DNA from: GCA-2683825 sp965662355
GTDB taxonomy: Bacteria; Planctomycetota; UBA1135; GCA-002686595
DNA: 58,569 nt
Assembly: GCA_965662355.1 (NCBI GenBank)
Contig: CBFIHP010000028.1
Coordinates: forward strand, 1 to 58,569
Direction of reading: 5' to 3'
The notes under the pieces are model-generated. The model saw only the letters and a program-made list of their open reading frames with translations, did not search any database and was not told where the DNA came from. Position numbers and translations under genes: made by a program. This document shows positions 8,661-17,213 of the stretch, one piece after another; within the stretch, counting starts at the first letter, position 1, and each line of letters starts with the position of its first letter.

Positions 8661-9751
8661 GCGAAGCTCGCCAGACCCGCGGACAGGTTTCGCAGGCCGC
8701 GTTGCAGGAGATCCGGTGCCACACCGAAGCCGACACGGAGGTGTCCGGGGCTTCCAAAGAACTCGCCGGGCACCGCGTCGACGTCACAGTTCAGCGCCAG
8801 GTGCTCGGAAAGGGCCGCGGTGTTGCGCACGCCCCGGATGCGCGGGAAGGCCGCGATGCCATAGGGCGGTAGATGTCCTTCGACGCGTTCTTCCTCCTCG
8901 AGCCAACGTGCGAACAGCGGACGGCTGTGGGTTTCCACGTCGCGCACGCGCTGGTCGAAGCGCTCCAGGTTTTCGAGCGCGTGCAACCCCGCGCGCAGGG
9001 AGGAGGTCGGGTTGTCCACCGAGGCCAGGTACTGGCGGTCGAGGATCCGCTCCCGCTCTCCGGCCAGGCCCTCGCCCAGAACCAGCCAGCCGATGCGGAG
9101 CGGCCCGAGGCCGTAGGCCTTCGTGAGACTCCCGAGGGAAATCGTGTTCGGGGCGAGCTTCGCCGCGTGGAAGCGGCGCTCGGGCGGTGCGAATTCCATG
9201 TAGGTTTCGTTCGCCACGAGGATGCCGTCGGTCCCCGCGGCACGTTCGGCGATGTCGCGCAGGGTCTCCTCGTCCGCCAGGGCCCCGGAGGGGTTGTGGG
9301 GGTTGCAGAGGAACACGTGGGCCGGCCCCTTGCGGGCGTAGAGGGCGCGGGCGACGGTGTCGGGAGCGAGGGCCCAGGCGTCCTCGTGGCGGCGCTCCAG
9401 GGGGGTTGTCGTGCGCCCGTACAGCTCGGCCAGGGCCCGGAAGGGGTTGTACGAGGGAATCTCCGTGACGACGTGGCCGTTGGGGAAGGTGCTGAGGGCC
9501 GCCAGGTGCAGTGCTCCCGTGGCGCCCCCCGTCACGATCACCCGGGCCGGATCGACCCCCACATGGGCTGCGATCCGCGTCTCCAGGCGTGGGAGCCAGT
9601 CCAGGGGCGCCTGCAGGTCCGCTGCGGGGTCGTGGGGGAGCCCCAGGAGCTCCGCTGTGGCCGTTGGCATGCCAGACTGGGACAGCGGATGGGCCGTGCG
9701 GGCGGACTTTTGGCGGGCCCAGAACATGTACGGAAAATGAAGCTCGCTCAT
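8651..9751 (-). CDS. PLP-dependent class I/II aminotransferase
   Basis: Fold-type I aminotransferase, 366 residues. The PLP-lysine region is SLTKAYGLGPLRIGW, the substrate/PLP motif is NPHNPSG, and ETYMEF supplies the tyrosine and acidic ligand area; a C-terminal arginine (LRVGFG) probably binds the substrate carboxylate. Residues 75-90 (TGGATGALHLAA) form the phosphate-binding turn. The substrate cannot be assigned; it resembles aspartate/aromatic or histidinol-phosphate-type enzymes. Its 3' end overlaps the convergent larC by 10 bases. Confidence 0.88.
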   Translation of the reverse strand: MSELHFPYMFWARQKSARTAHPLSQSGMPTATAELLGLPHDPAADLQAPLDWLPRLETRIAAHVGVDPARVIVTGGATGALHLAALSTFPNGHVVTEIPSYNPFRALAELYGRTTTPLERRHEDAWALAPDTVARALYARKGPAHVFLCNPHNPSGALADEETLRDIAERAAGTDGILVANETYMEFAPPERRFHAAKLAPNTISLGSLTKAYGLGPLRIGWLVLGEGLAGERERILDRQYLASVDNPTSSLRAGLHALENLERFDQRVRDVETHSRPLFARWLEEEERVEGHLPPYGIAAFPRIRGVRNTAALSEHLALNCDVDAVPGEFFGSPGHLRVGFGVAPDLLQRGLRNLSAGLASFAQS

Positions 9752-9811
9752 GGGGATTCGAGGAAACCTACACGGAACGGAGCAGCTGGTGAACTCCCGA
9801 GCAGCGTGGCG

Positions 9812-9842
9812 TTGAAGTGCGAGGGGTCGTGACTAGTATTAT
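9812..9842 (+). promoter_or_regulatory. Candidate sigma-70 promoter before the SH3 gene
   Basis: TTGAAG at 9812-9817, 16 bases, then TAGTAT at 9834-9839 (or TATTAT at 9837-9842 with 19-base spacing). It lies in the 136-base divergent gap between the aminotransferase and the exported SH3 protein, 46-50 bases before the ATG at 9888. Confidence 0.45.
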
Positions 9843-9887
9843 GCACTCCTCCGCCCGACGGCACTCGCACCCGGACGTTCCATCTAG

Positions 9888-11039
9888 ATGAACATCGCCA
9901 CGCCCGTTCTCTCCACCCTCCTCGCCTGCTCCCTCCTGGCTCCCGGAGTCTCCGCCAAGCCCCAAACGGCGCTGCGCTTCGCGCGGGTCGCCGACTCGGC
10001 CAGGGTCTACAACCTGCCCGACACCAAGGGCAAGGTCATCGCGGAACCGAAGGCCGGCTCGGTCATCGCCGTGCACCGCGAGCACGCCGCGGGTTGGATC
10101 GAGGTCGAGATCCCCGGTGGCTTCGCCGTCTGGGTCTTCGGTCGCTATCTCAAGCCGACGGCGCTGGCGGGCATCTACGAGGTCACGGGCAATGCGGTCA
10201 ACATGCGGCCCGAGCCCAACAGCGATCCCAATAGCTTTCCGCTGCCCCAGAGGCTCCAGTCACGGGATCAGGTCGCGGTCATCGGCCAGCTGGTCGAGAA
10301 CCAGCCGATGGATACGACCTGGGTCCGTATCTGGTCGCCCCCCGGGGTGCGCGGTCTCATGAGGTCCGATCAGGTGCGCAAGCTCGCCGCCGGCGACGAC
10401 GGCCCGCAACTCTGGAGCGCGGCCCTCGCGGCGGGCATCAAGCAGGCTCCGGCCTATCCGCCCCCCGGCAACCAGGCCGTCCCCGCCGTGGCGCCCATCA
10501 CCGAGGCCTCCCAGGTAGCCAAGGCCTCCCTCGAGTCCGCCAAGCGTGACCTCGACATCGAGGCGGGCAAGCAAACCCCCGACTTCGGTCGCATCCGCGA
10601 CGAGCTCGAGGCGGCCGTCAAGGACGGCTCGGGAACCGCCGTGGCCATCGAGGCCAAGGCCGTCCTCCAGCGCCTCGGTCGGCTCGAGGAAACCCTGGCC
10701 ATGAAAGAGGAGCTCTATCGCGTGCGCGAGAAGATCGAACGCGAAGCCCTCGAAAAGCAAGAGAAGGCCTGGGAACGCAGTCGAGAGATCGATCCCTTGC
10801 GCGAGGTCTTCCTCGCCCGTGGCGTGCTCGAACGCCGGATAGGAAGCGATGGTCAGCAACGCTATTTCCTGCGTTTCGGCCTCGAGACCCGGGCGGAGCT
10901 TCTGTGCTCCTCCCGACGCTATGACTTCTCCCGCTTCGCCGACTATGAAATCGGCGTCAAGGGCACGAACACCGGCGAGCTCGAACCCGGCGTCGACCGC
11001 ATCGATGTCGTGCGCGTCGAGGTTCTCAAGCGCCGCTAG
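9888..11039 (+). CDS. Exported SH3-domain protein with coiled-coil middle
   Basis: The 383-residue protein starts with a Sec signal peptide (MNIATPVLSTLLACSLLAPGVSA). Two bacterial SH3-like regions follow: about residues 27-85 (RVYNLPDTKGKVI ... FAVWVFGRYL) and 95-160 (VTGNAVNMRPEPNSDPNSFP ... GVRGLMRSDQ). The second carries the NMRPEP type of motif common in SH3b domains that bind cell wall or ligands. Residues 205-305 are helical and charged, probably coiled coil, and the C-terminal 80 residues form a compact mixed domain. Likely periplasmic; the ligand is unknown. A 51-codon small gene follows 14 bases after the stop. Confidence 0.8.
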   Translation: MNIATPVLSTLLACSLLAPGVSAKPQTALRFARVADSARVYNLPDTKGKVIAEPKAGSVIAVHREHAAGWIEVEIPGGFAVWVFGRYLKPTALAGIYEVTGNAVNMRPEPNSDPNSFPLPQRLQSRDQVAVIGQLVENQPMDTTWVRIWSPPGVRGLMRSDQVRKLAAGDDGPQLWSAALAAGIKQAPAYPPPGNQAVPAVAPITEASQVAKASLESAKRDLDIEAGKQTPDFGRIRDELEAAVKDGSGTAVAIEAKAVLQRLGRLEETLAMKEELYRVREKIEREALEKQEKAWERSREIDPLREVFLARGVLERRIGSDGQQRYFLRFGLETRAELLCSSRRYDFSRFADYEIGVKGTNTGELEPGVDRIDVVRVEVLKRR

Positions 11040-11053
11040 CAGGCTCTGCGTCG

Positions 11054-11209
11054 TTGAGAGGTTTCCTGCGCAAGTTGCTGAACCTCCTGCGCGGATTGGC
11101 CCCGCGCACACGCCCGCTGTGTGACAACTGTCGCTACGACTACGGCGATGCCTGCAAACGCCCGGAGCGCCCGAATGCGATGAAGTGCCTGGACTACCGG
11201 CCCCGATAG
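11054..11209 (+). CDS. 51-residue CxxC small protein
   Basis: Small frame from a TTG at 11054 to TAG at 11207-11209. It has a basic amphipathic N-terminus (RGFLRKLLNLLRGLAPR) and a compact Cys/Pro/Tyr-rich part with CDNCRYDYGDACKRPERPN, ending KCLDYRPR. Cysteines at residues 23, 26, 34 and 45 could bind one zinc. There is no ATG or GTG in frame, so the TTG start is an inference. The gap to the SH3 gene is 14 bases, so co-transcription is likely. No family recognised; coding is supported by the Cys/Tyr/Pro pattern, not by a search. Confidence 0.6.
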   Translation: MRGFLRKLLNLLRGLAPRTRPLCDNCRYDYGDACKRPERPNAMKCLDYRPR

Positions 11210-11222
11210 GGGCCTCTCGCTC

Positions 11223-12395
11223 TCAGGTGCCCGGGTTTTCCTGGGCCTGGGCTCGTTCGACACGCGCGCGCAGGGGAGCCAGACTTCCCGCCGCGATGGC
11301 CGCGCGGAAGTCCTCGAACATGCGGTGGAAGAAGCGCACGTTGTGCAGGGTCAGGAGGATGGCCGCGAGCATCTCCCCGGTCTTCGCCAGGTGACGCAGG
11401 TAGCCGCGCGAATACAGCGTGCAGCAGCGGCAATCGCACTCCGGATCCAACGGACGCTCGTCCCTCATCCACTGGCGATTGCGCAGATTGACGCGGCCCT
11501 GGGAGGTGAAGGCCTGGTGGTTTCTTCCGTGCCGCGTCGGCGTCACGCAGTCGAAGAGATCGACGCCCTCGGAGATCGCATCGAAGAAGTCCAGGGGCTG
11601 GCCGATGCCCATCAGGTAGCGCGGCTTGTCCGCCGGTAGGTAGGGGGCGGCGCTGGCGACCGCCGTGCGCATCTGTTCGCGGTCTTCGCCCACGCTGACG
11701 CCGCCGATCGCGCAACCCGGAAGGTCGTGGGCGACGATGGCGTCGACCGAGCGTCGGCGCAGATCCTCGAAAGCGCCGCCTTGCACGATGCCGAAGAGCG
11801 CGCGGCCCTTTTCGGGGCCACCCTGTTCTCGATAGCGCCGCACGCAGCGTTCCAGCCATGCGTGCGTGCGCTGGGTCGCCGCTTCCACCCCCGCCCGATC
11901 CTCCGGATCCGGAGGGCAGTGGTCGAAGGCCATGATCACATCGGCGCCGAGGTCGAGCTGCATGTCGATCACGCCCTCGGGCTCGAGCCGCAGGGGGGAG
12001 CCGTCGATGATGGACTTCAAGGTGACGCCCTGTTCGTCGATCGATCCGAGGTGGCCGAGACTGAAGACCTGGTAACCACCGGAGTCCGTGAGGATCGGAC
12101 CGTCCCAGGCCATGAAGCGGTGCAGCCCCCCCAGTTCGCGGATGACCTCCGCCCCGGGGCGCAGGGCCAGGTGGTAGGTGTTCGCGAGCAACATGGTGGT
12201 GCCGATCTCGCGCAGCTCGTGGGGCTGCAGGCCCTTGACCGAAGCGCGGGTGCCGACCGGCATGAAGGCCGGGGTCCGGATCTCACCGTGGGGAGTCGTG
12301 AAGACGCCGCTGCGGGCCCGCGAGTCGCTGGCTCGGGCGGACTCGCGGTAGGAGAACCCGACCCGATCTCCGATGGAGGTCCGGGAAGAGCTCAC
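11223..12395 (-). CDS. tgt: tRNA-guanine transglycosylase (queuine)
   Basis: Tgt, 390 residues, exchanges guanine-34 of GUN-anticodon tRNAs for preQ1 in queuosine synthesis. Seen: TPAFMPVGT, the catalytic Asp region LTDSGGYQVFSLGHL, GIVQGGAFEDLR, GGVSVGE, the second Asp region FDCVTPTRHGRNHQAF, and the zinc site CDCRCCTLYSRGYLRHL with a downstream His in LHNVRFFHRM. All key residues look intact. The start codon overlaps the ruvB stop by four bases; ruvB-tgt linkage is common in bacteria. Confidence 0.97.
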   Translation of the reverse strand: MSSSRTSIGDRVGFSYRESARASDSRARSGVFTTPHGEIRTPAFMPVGTRASVKGLQPHELREIGTTMLLANTYHLALRPGAEVIRELGGLHRFMAWDGPILTDSGGYQVFSLGHLGSIDEQGVTLKSIIDGSPLRLEPEGVIDMQLDLGADVIMAFDHCPPDPEDRAGVEAATQRTHAWLERCVRRYREQGGPEKGRALFGIVQGGAFEDLRRRSVDAIVAHDLPGCAIGGVSVGEDREQMRTAVASAAPYLPADKPRYLMGIGQPLDFFDAISEGVDLFDCVTPTRHGRNHQAFTSQGRVNLRNRQWMRDERPLDPECDCRCCTLYSRGYLRHLAKTGEMLAAILLTLHNVRFFHRMFEDFRAAIAAGSLAPLRARVERAQAQENPGT

Positions 12396-13468
12396 TGGAC
12401 GAACAGGCTGCCCTGGCCGGGGCCGCTGGGCCCGTCGAGTCGCGCAAGTCCGATCGCCTCGCGGCCGGCGCCGGTCACCCGGCGCCCGCGGGCCGTCTTC
12501 TGGAGAAAGCCCTGGCGCAGAAGGTGGGGTTCGAAGACGTCCTCGATCGTGTCCTCGCTCTCGCCGATGGCCGCGGCGATGGTTTTGAGCCCCAGGGGCT
12601 CCGGCTCGGATTGGGCGAGGCAGGCGAGGATGCGCCGATCCATATCCTCCAGGCCGTTGGCGTCGACACCGAGTCGCTCGAGAGCCTCGGCCGCGAGCTT
12701 GGCGTCGGCCCGGGACTCGCCCCGCACCTGGGCCAGGTCGCGCACCCGACGCAGGAAGCGGTTGGCGACGCGCGGGGTTCCACGGCTGCGCTCGGCCACG
12801 ACCGAGGCGCCGTTGGGCGAGAGCTCGATCTCGAGGATCCTCGCCGAGCGGTTCAGGATCTCCACCAGGTCCTCGGTGGGGTAGGGGGAGAGGCGTTCCA
12901 GAAGACCGAAGCGACCGCGGAAAGGCGCGGACAGGAGCCCTTCGCGCGTGGTGGCTCCGACCAGCGTGAAGCGCTTGAGCGTCAGAGGCAGGACGCGAGC
13001 GTTGGGGCCCTGGTCGAGGGTGAAGTCGACAGTGAAGTCCTCCATGGCCGTATAGAGGTACTCCTCGACCGCGGCGGGGATGCGGTGCACCTCGTCGATG
13101 AAGAGCACGTCGCCCGTGCCCAGCTGGGTCAGAATCCCGATCAGGTCCTTCGGGCGATCGAGGGCGGGGCCCGCCGTGGCGTGCAGCGAGGAGCCCAGCT
13201 CATGGGCCAGGATGCGGGCCAGGGAGGTCTTGCCGAGGCCGGGGGGCCCCGAGAAGAGCACGTGCTCGAGGGCCTCGTTGCGGCCCCGGGCCGCCTCGAG
13301 GGCGATCTTCAAGTTGTCGACCACCCGCTGCTGGCCGACGAAGTCCGCCAGTTGCCGCGGTCGTAATGCGTTTTCGAACTCCTGGTCGCGAATCTGGGCG
13401 ACGGGAGTCGTGGCGGCCTCGGGCATGTCCGCGAAGGCCTGATGGTTGACGATCTCTTCGGAGCTCAA
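12392..13468 (-). CDS. ruvB: Holliday junction branch migration ATPase RuvB
   Basis: RuvB, 358 residues, the hexameric AAA+ motor that drives branch migration with RuvA. Seen: RPRQLADFVGQQRVVDNL, Walker A SGPPGLGKTSLA, Walker B VLFIDEVHRIP, sensor 1 VGATTREGLLSAPFRGRFG, arginine-finger/sensor 2 RSRGTPRVANRFLRRVRD, and the C-terminal winged-helix domain ending ARLDGPSGPGQGSLF. An N-terminal extension of about 25 residues precedes the core. First gene of the ruvB-tgt operon. ruvA and ruvC are not in this window. Confidence 0.97.
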   Translation of the reverse strand: MSSEEIVNHQAFADMPEAATTPVAQIRDQEFENALRPRQLADFVGQQRVVDNLKIALEAARGRNEALEHVLFSGPPGLGKTSLARILAHELGSSLHATAGPALDRPKDLIGILTQLGTGDVLFIDEVHRIPAAVEEYLYTAMEDFTVDFTLDQGPNARVLPLTLKRFTLVGATTREGLLSAPFRGRFGLLERLSPYPTEDLVEILNRSARILEIELSPNGASVVAERSRGTPRVANRFLRRVRDLAQVRGESRADAKLAAEALERLGVDANGLEDMDRRILACLAQSEPEPLGLKTIAAAIGESEDTIEDVFEPHLLRQGFLQKTARGRRVTGAGREAIGLARLDGPSGPGQGSLFVQ

Positions 13469-14029
13469 GGCTGTAGGGACTCTCGGTGTGGATCTCTAGT
13501 GGATCGCTGCGGGGGAGGAGGGAAGTGCCCGATGGCGGCTTCCACGGCGTGTCGATCCCGATCGTGCCCGCCAAACGACGGTGTCCACGAGCGCGATTCC
13601 CCCCGCGCCCGGATAGAGTAGCCCCTGCGGGGGGCTGTTCCACCTTCCTTGACAGGCCCCGGCCCCCGCCTAGACTGGCCTTGCCCCTGTTCTCGGGATC
13701 GAGGAGCGCGCCCTACGCTGGTTCTGCGACGGCTTCGTGCAACACCGCACACGGCCGCACACTCCAGACCGCGCATCCTTGTGTCGAGGAAGGTAAGAGT
13801 TCCCTCATGAACATCCGTAACTACCTGGTTTTCAAGGAGTAACGGAATCGACTCGATCCCGGATCCGGGCCCTGGCACAGGGCTTGCCACTGTCTCCCAC
13901 CATGGCCGACTCGGCCTTGCCATCGCGCCCGATTCCACCCCGGAGGACGGCCATCGACGCTTTCGAAGGCTCCCCAGCCCCGCCAATCAGACGCCTTCAG
14001 CTGCGCTCACCCAAAAAAAGAAGCCTGTC
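13469..14029 (+). other. 561-base intergenic region with structured leader
   Basis: No convincing gene. It separates ruvB (minus) from the lipoprotein operon (plus). It holds a GC hairpin at 13620-13636, a good promoter at 13649-13676, and then about 340 bases of probable 5' leader. The leader contains an 11-codon open frame (13807-13842, MNIRNYLVFKE) followed by GC-rich inverted repeats such as GCCCTG-GCA-CAGGGC near 13868-13882. Longer frames crossing it have biased, Arg/Pro-rich translations and look like shadows. No known riboswitch was recognised. Confidence 0.5.
13649..13676 (+). promoter_or_regulatory. Sigma-70-like promoter for the tandem lipoprotein operon
   Basis: TTGACA at 13649-13654 (perfect -35), 16 bases, then TAGACT at 13671-13676. 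Transcription would start near 13683 and leave a leader of about 345 bases before the ATG at 14030. Confidence 0.55.
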
Positions 14030-17000
14030 ATGAATCACCGCTCGACCCTGGCGCCCCTCGCCACTCTGCCCCTTCTCGGGCTCAGCGTGTTCATTTTTTC
14101 GGCCTGCGGTAGCTCCTCCGCAGGTGGGGACGGCGGCTTCGACATCATCGAGGCCTCGAACGGTTTCGGACGGCTCCTGCCACACACCATTCCGGTGGCG
14201 AACAATCTGGGTCTCCCGACCAACGAGATCATCGAGATTCGCAAGATCGAGGACCTCCTGGACAACCTCACCCAGGCGAACCCGATCACTCCGCCGACCG
14301 AATGGCGGACCGGGGCGATCCTCCCGAACAACAGCCAGGGCAACCACTTCATCTACGTACGCTTCACGCGGGACCTGGATGTCGAGTCGATCATGACGGG
14401 CGCGGGCGGCGCCAACGGTCTGGTGGGCAACATCAGCGTCGTCCAGGTGCTCGACCAGAGCACGGTCGAGCCCCTTGCGGGCGTGGCCTTCATCGGCGGC
14501 AAGACCTTCGGACCGAACTTCGATGACGACCCGGACAGCGCCGGCGACCTGGCCCTCGAGACGTGGGTCAGCCTGGATCCCATGGGCAACATCGTGGCCG
14601 CGGACATCGACGGCGCCTTCCCCGGCCAGGGCTTCCCCGGCACGGACGGTGGCTTTGCCGGTGACGATGTTCTCGTCGACGACAGCACGTTCATCTTCGT
14701 CGCCGACACCGACGGCAACCTGGCCACCCACGAGACCTTCCCCGCGAACAGCGTTCAGATCCAGTTGCGCATCGGCACGGGGGTGCTCTCGATCGATGGC
14801 GAGAACATGCCGCACACCGGACTCGCGTCGTCGACGGTAGGCCCCGACATGGTCGGGCCCGAGGTCCAGGTCGCCGGTTCGGCCCAGACACCGATCACGA
14901 TCCCCAGTGACGGGGACGTGGATGTCGATCCGCTGACGAACATCGAGATCACTTTCACCGAGCCGCTCCAGGTGCTCTCGGTCGGCAGCCTGAACGACGG
15001 CAAGCCGCCGATCGTCACGGCGGCGATTCAGCTGCGCTTCGGACCCTCGACCGGACAGGTCGAGGTTCCGTTCCACGTGCGGCCCTTCTCGCTGCTCGAC
15101 CTGACTCGCCTGGAGCTGACGCCGATCTTTCCCTTCCCGGGCAATGGTCCCGTGGCGCCCGGCGACGAGGACATGTGTGGCGACTTCGCCAGCGTGGACA
15201 TCGTCGTGAACACGGCCCAGTTCCAGGACCTGTGCGGCAACGTGAACACCCTGGCCCCAGTGGCCAGTTTCACGACGCGCCAGGGGCCCGGCCTCGTGAA
15301 CGCACCGGTCGTACCCGAGGCGGTCTACATCGGCCGTCGGGGCGCGAACCCGGGCATCTCCATCATCGACCTGAACGGCTTCGGCGGCGGCACGGGCAAC
15401 CCGGCCTACGACGTGGCCAGGCCTATCACTCAGGGCGCCAGCAACTATCCGAACAACCCCAACGTGGCGCTGCAAGGCGCCGTGCTCGTTCCGCCGCTGG
15501 CTCCGGGAAGCTGCACCTTCGACGGTGGCTCGGCGGGGGCGTTTACGTTGACGCGGGATTCCACTCTCAACGATCTGCTGGCCACCAACCCGATTCTCGA
15601 TTCCGTCGAGGACATGGCGATCGGCCACTCGCTGGATCTGACCTTCAACAACGCGGCACCCTTCGGTTGCCAGTCGGGGGGTGGAAACATTTGCTCCACC
15701 ACGGGTCTCAAGCGCGTGCTGTTGGCCTTCGGTTCGGCGAGTACGCTGACACAGTCGGCTTCGGCCGTTGCGACCCTGACGATTGTCGGAGCCGAGAACC
15801 TGGCTTCGTTCGGACCGCATCCGAACCCGCCGCCGATCATCTTCCCGCCGCTGTGCACCTCGCCCTTCATCGCAGGACAGGAGCCGACGTCCGTCGACTC
15901 AGGTTTCCTCTACCAGAACCTCCTGGTTCCGGGCGGCAACCGCTTTGGTGATCCGGCGATCAACCAGCCGCCGCAGAATCTTTTGTCCTCGAACCAGACG
16001 GCCTTCTTCCAGGGCCCGACGCCTCCACAGACCAGCGCCAGCCTTTGTCAGTTCTTCAACTATCGCCAGCAGGTCGGCCACTTTCTCTACGTCGTGGATC
16101 GCAACGCTGGCGAAGTCGTGGTGCTGAACTCGAACCGCTTCACGGTGATCGATCGGATTCGCCTCCCCGATCCGACCACGCTCGCCATGTCGCCGAACCT
16201 CGATCTCCTGGCGGTCACGAACCAGAGTGCGGATCTCGTTGCATTCATCAACATCGATCCCTCCTCCGCACGTTTCCACCAGGTCACGCGAACGACCCGC
16301 GTGGGCGTCGGGCCGACGGGCATCGCCTGGGAGCCGGGCAACGAAGACATATTCGTCTGCAACCAAAGTGACAGCACGGTCTCGATCATTTCGGCCTTCA
16401 CGCTCAACGTGCGCAAGACCGTTCGCAACCAGATCTCCTCGCCGATCGACGTGGCCATCACGCCGCGTCAATTCGGCTATGGCTTCCGCCGTGGTGTTTA
16501 CTTCGCTTACATCCTGAACTCGGATGGGCGTGTCGCCTTCTTCGAGTCCGGGCCCGATGGCGTCAACGGTTTCGGTTTCGATGATGTCATCGCCTCGTTC
16601 CCGATCACCTTCAGCCGACCGAAGGCTATTCAGCCCTCGTTGTCGGAGGTCGATTCGGCCGTGTGGGTCGTACACGAGAACCCGATCGACCTCGAGGGTC
16701 AACAAACAGGTCAGTCGGGTGGCGCCATCAGCCTGGTCGGCATCGTCGGCGGGCTCGCGGGTATCGTGCCGTTGACGCTGGGTGCCTTCAGCGACCCTTC
16801 GCTACGGGATCTGCAGATCGGCGTTCGTGCTGCTATCGGCGAGAGCAACCTGGGGCTCTCCGGTGTGCCGGTCGACATCTGCTATGACAACCTGTCCAAC
16901 CTCAGCGCACTCGCGAACTTCTCCTCACAGTTCTCGACGGGTTCGCCTCTGCCCTACAACGGCAAGGCCATCGTCAAGGCGGGTGGAGGTGGCGGTATCC

Positions 17001-17173
17001 CCGTCGAGTTCCCGCAGTTCATGTTCCTGCCGATCCCCGGAGAGGGGCTCGTGGACGTGATCGAGTTCGAGACCGGAACACTCCAGCGCTTCGACACCAA
17101 CGTGTTCGAGCCCGGAATCCAGTCGATCCCCGTCAGGAATGCGACGATCGTCGTCGACTACTTCCGCCAGTAA
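14030..17173 (+). CDS. Large secreted lipoprotein, Ig-like plus beta-propeller (copy 1)
   Basis: The 1047-residue protein has an N-terminal signal ending SVFIFSAC|G, a slightly non-canonical lipobox with Phe at -3. An acidic, Gly/Asn-rich N-terminal half contains an SbsA-type Ig-like segment (about residues 285-420, DVDVDPLTNIEITFTEPL). Around residue 683 a beta-propeller of YncE/YVTN type begins (GHFLYVVDRNAGEVVVLNS, SPNLDLLAVTNQSADLVAF, NEDIFVCNQSDSTVSII). Conserved blocks such as ISIIDLNGFGGGTGNPAYD and PHPNPPPIIFPPLC recur in the next gene. Likely anchored in the outer membrane or cell surface. Function unknown; the two genes lie 40 bases apart and were probably made by tandem duplication. 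Confidence 0.82.
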   Translation: MNHRSTLAPLATLPLLGLSVFIFSACGSSSAGGDGGFDIIEASNGFGRLLPHTIPVANNLGLPTNEIIEIRKIEDLLDNLTQANPITPPTEWRTGAILPNNSQGNHFIYVRFTRDLDVESIMTGAGGANGLVGNISVVQVLDQSTVEPLAGVAFIGGKTFGPNFDDDPDSAGDLALETWVSLDPMGNIVAADIDGAFPGQGFPGTDGGFAGDDVLVDDSTFIFVADTDGNLATHETFPANSVQIQLRIGTGVLSIDGENMPHTGLASSTVGPDMVGPEVQVAGSAQTPITIPSDGDVDVDPLTNIEITFTEPLQVLSVGSLNDGKPPIVTAAIQLRFGPSTGQVEVPFHVRPFSLLDLTRLELTPIFPFPGNGPVAPGDEDMCGDFASVDIVVNTAQFQDLCGNVNTLAPVASFTTRQGPGLVNAPVVPEAVYIGRRGANPGISIIDLNGFGGGTGNPAYDVARPITQGASNYPNNPNVALQGAVLVPPLAPGSCTFDGGSAGAFTLTRDSTLNDLLATNPILDSVEDMAIGHSLDLTFNNAAPFGCQSGGGNICSTTGLKRVLLAFGSASTLTQSASAVATLTIVGAENLASFGPHPNPPPIIFPPLCTSPFIAGQEPTSVDSGFLYQNLLVPGGNRFGDPAINQPPQNLLSSNQTAFFQGPTPPQTSASLCQFFNYRQQVGHFLYVVDRNAGEVVVLNSNRFTVIDRIRLPDPTTLAMSPNLDLLAVTNQSADLVAFINIDPSSARFHQVTRTTRVGVGPTGIAWEPGNEDIFVCNQSDSTVSIISAFTLNVRKTVRNQISSPIDVAITPRQFGYGFRRGVYFAYILNSDGRVAFFESGPDGVNGFGFDDVIASFPITFSRPKAIQPSLSEVDSAVWVVHENPIDLEGQQTGQSGGAISLVGIVGGLAGIVPLTLGAFSDPSLRDLQIGVRAAIGESNLGLSGVPVDICYDNLSNLSALANFSSQFSTGSPLPYNGKAIVKAGGGGGIPVEFPQFMFLPIPGEGLVDVIEFETGTLQRFDTNVFEPGIQSIPVRNATIVVDYFRQ
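15449..15531 (+). repeat. 83-bp identity tract, copy 1
   Basis: Perfectly identical to 18639-18721 in the paralogous neighbour gene. It encodes PNNPNVALQGAVLVPPLA and the following PGSCTFDGGS. Flanking codons differ, including at synonymous positions. See the finding on gene conversion. Confidence 0.85.
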
Positions 17174-17213
17174 TCCCCTAGCCTTCTCCGACAAGCACAA
17201 CCACGCCTTCGTC

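Noticed and set aside
13465..13986. 173-codon minus frame and 118-codon plus frame in the ruvB-lipoprotein gap
   Set aside because: Biased Arg/Pro/Ser-rich translations without motifs, and they cross a good promoter.
13469..14029. A c-di-GMP or other known riboswitch in the leader
   Set aside because: I looked for the conserved core of the common classes and found none.
13997..15820. 607-codon minus-strand frame under the first lipoprotein
   Set aside because: Arg/Asp/His-rich composition, no signal or motif; antisense shadow of the lipoprotein gene.
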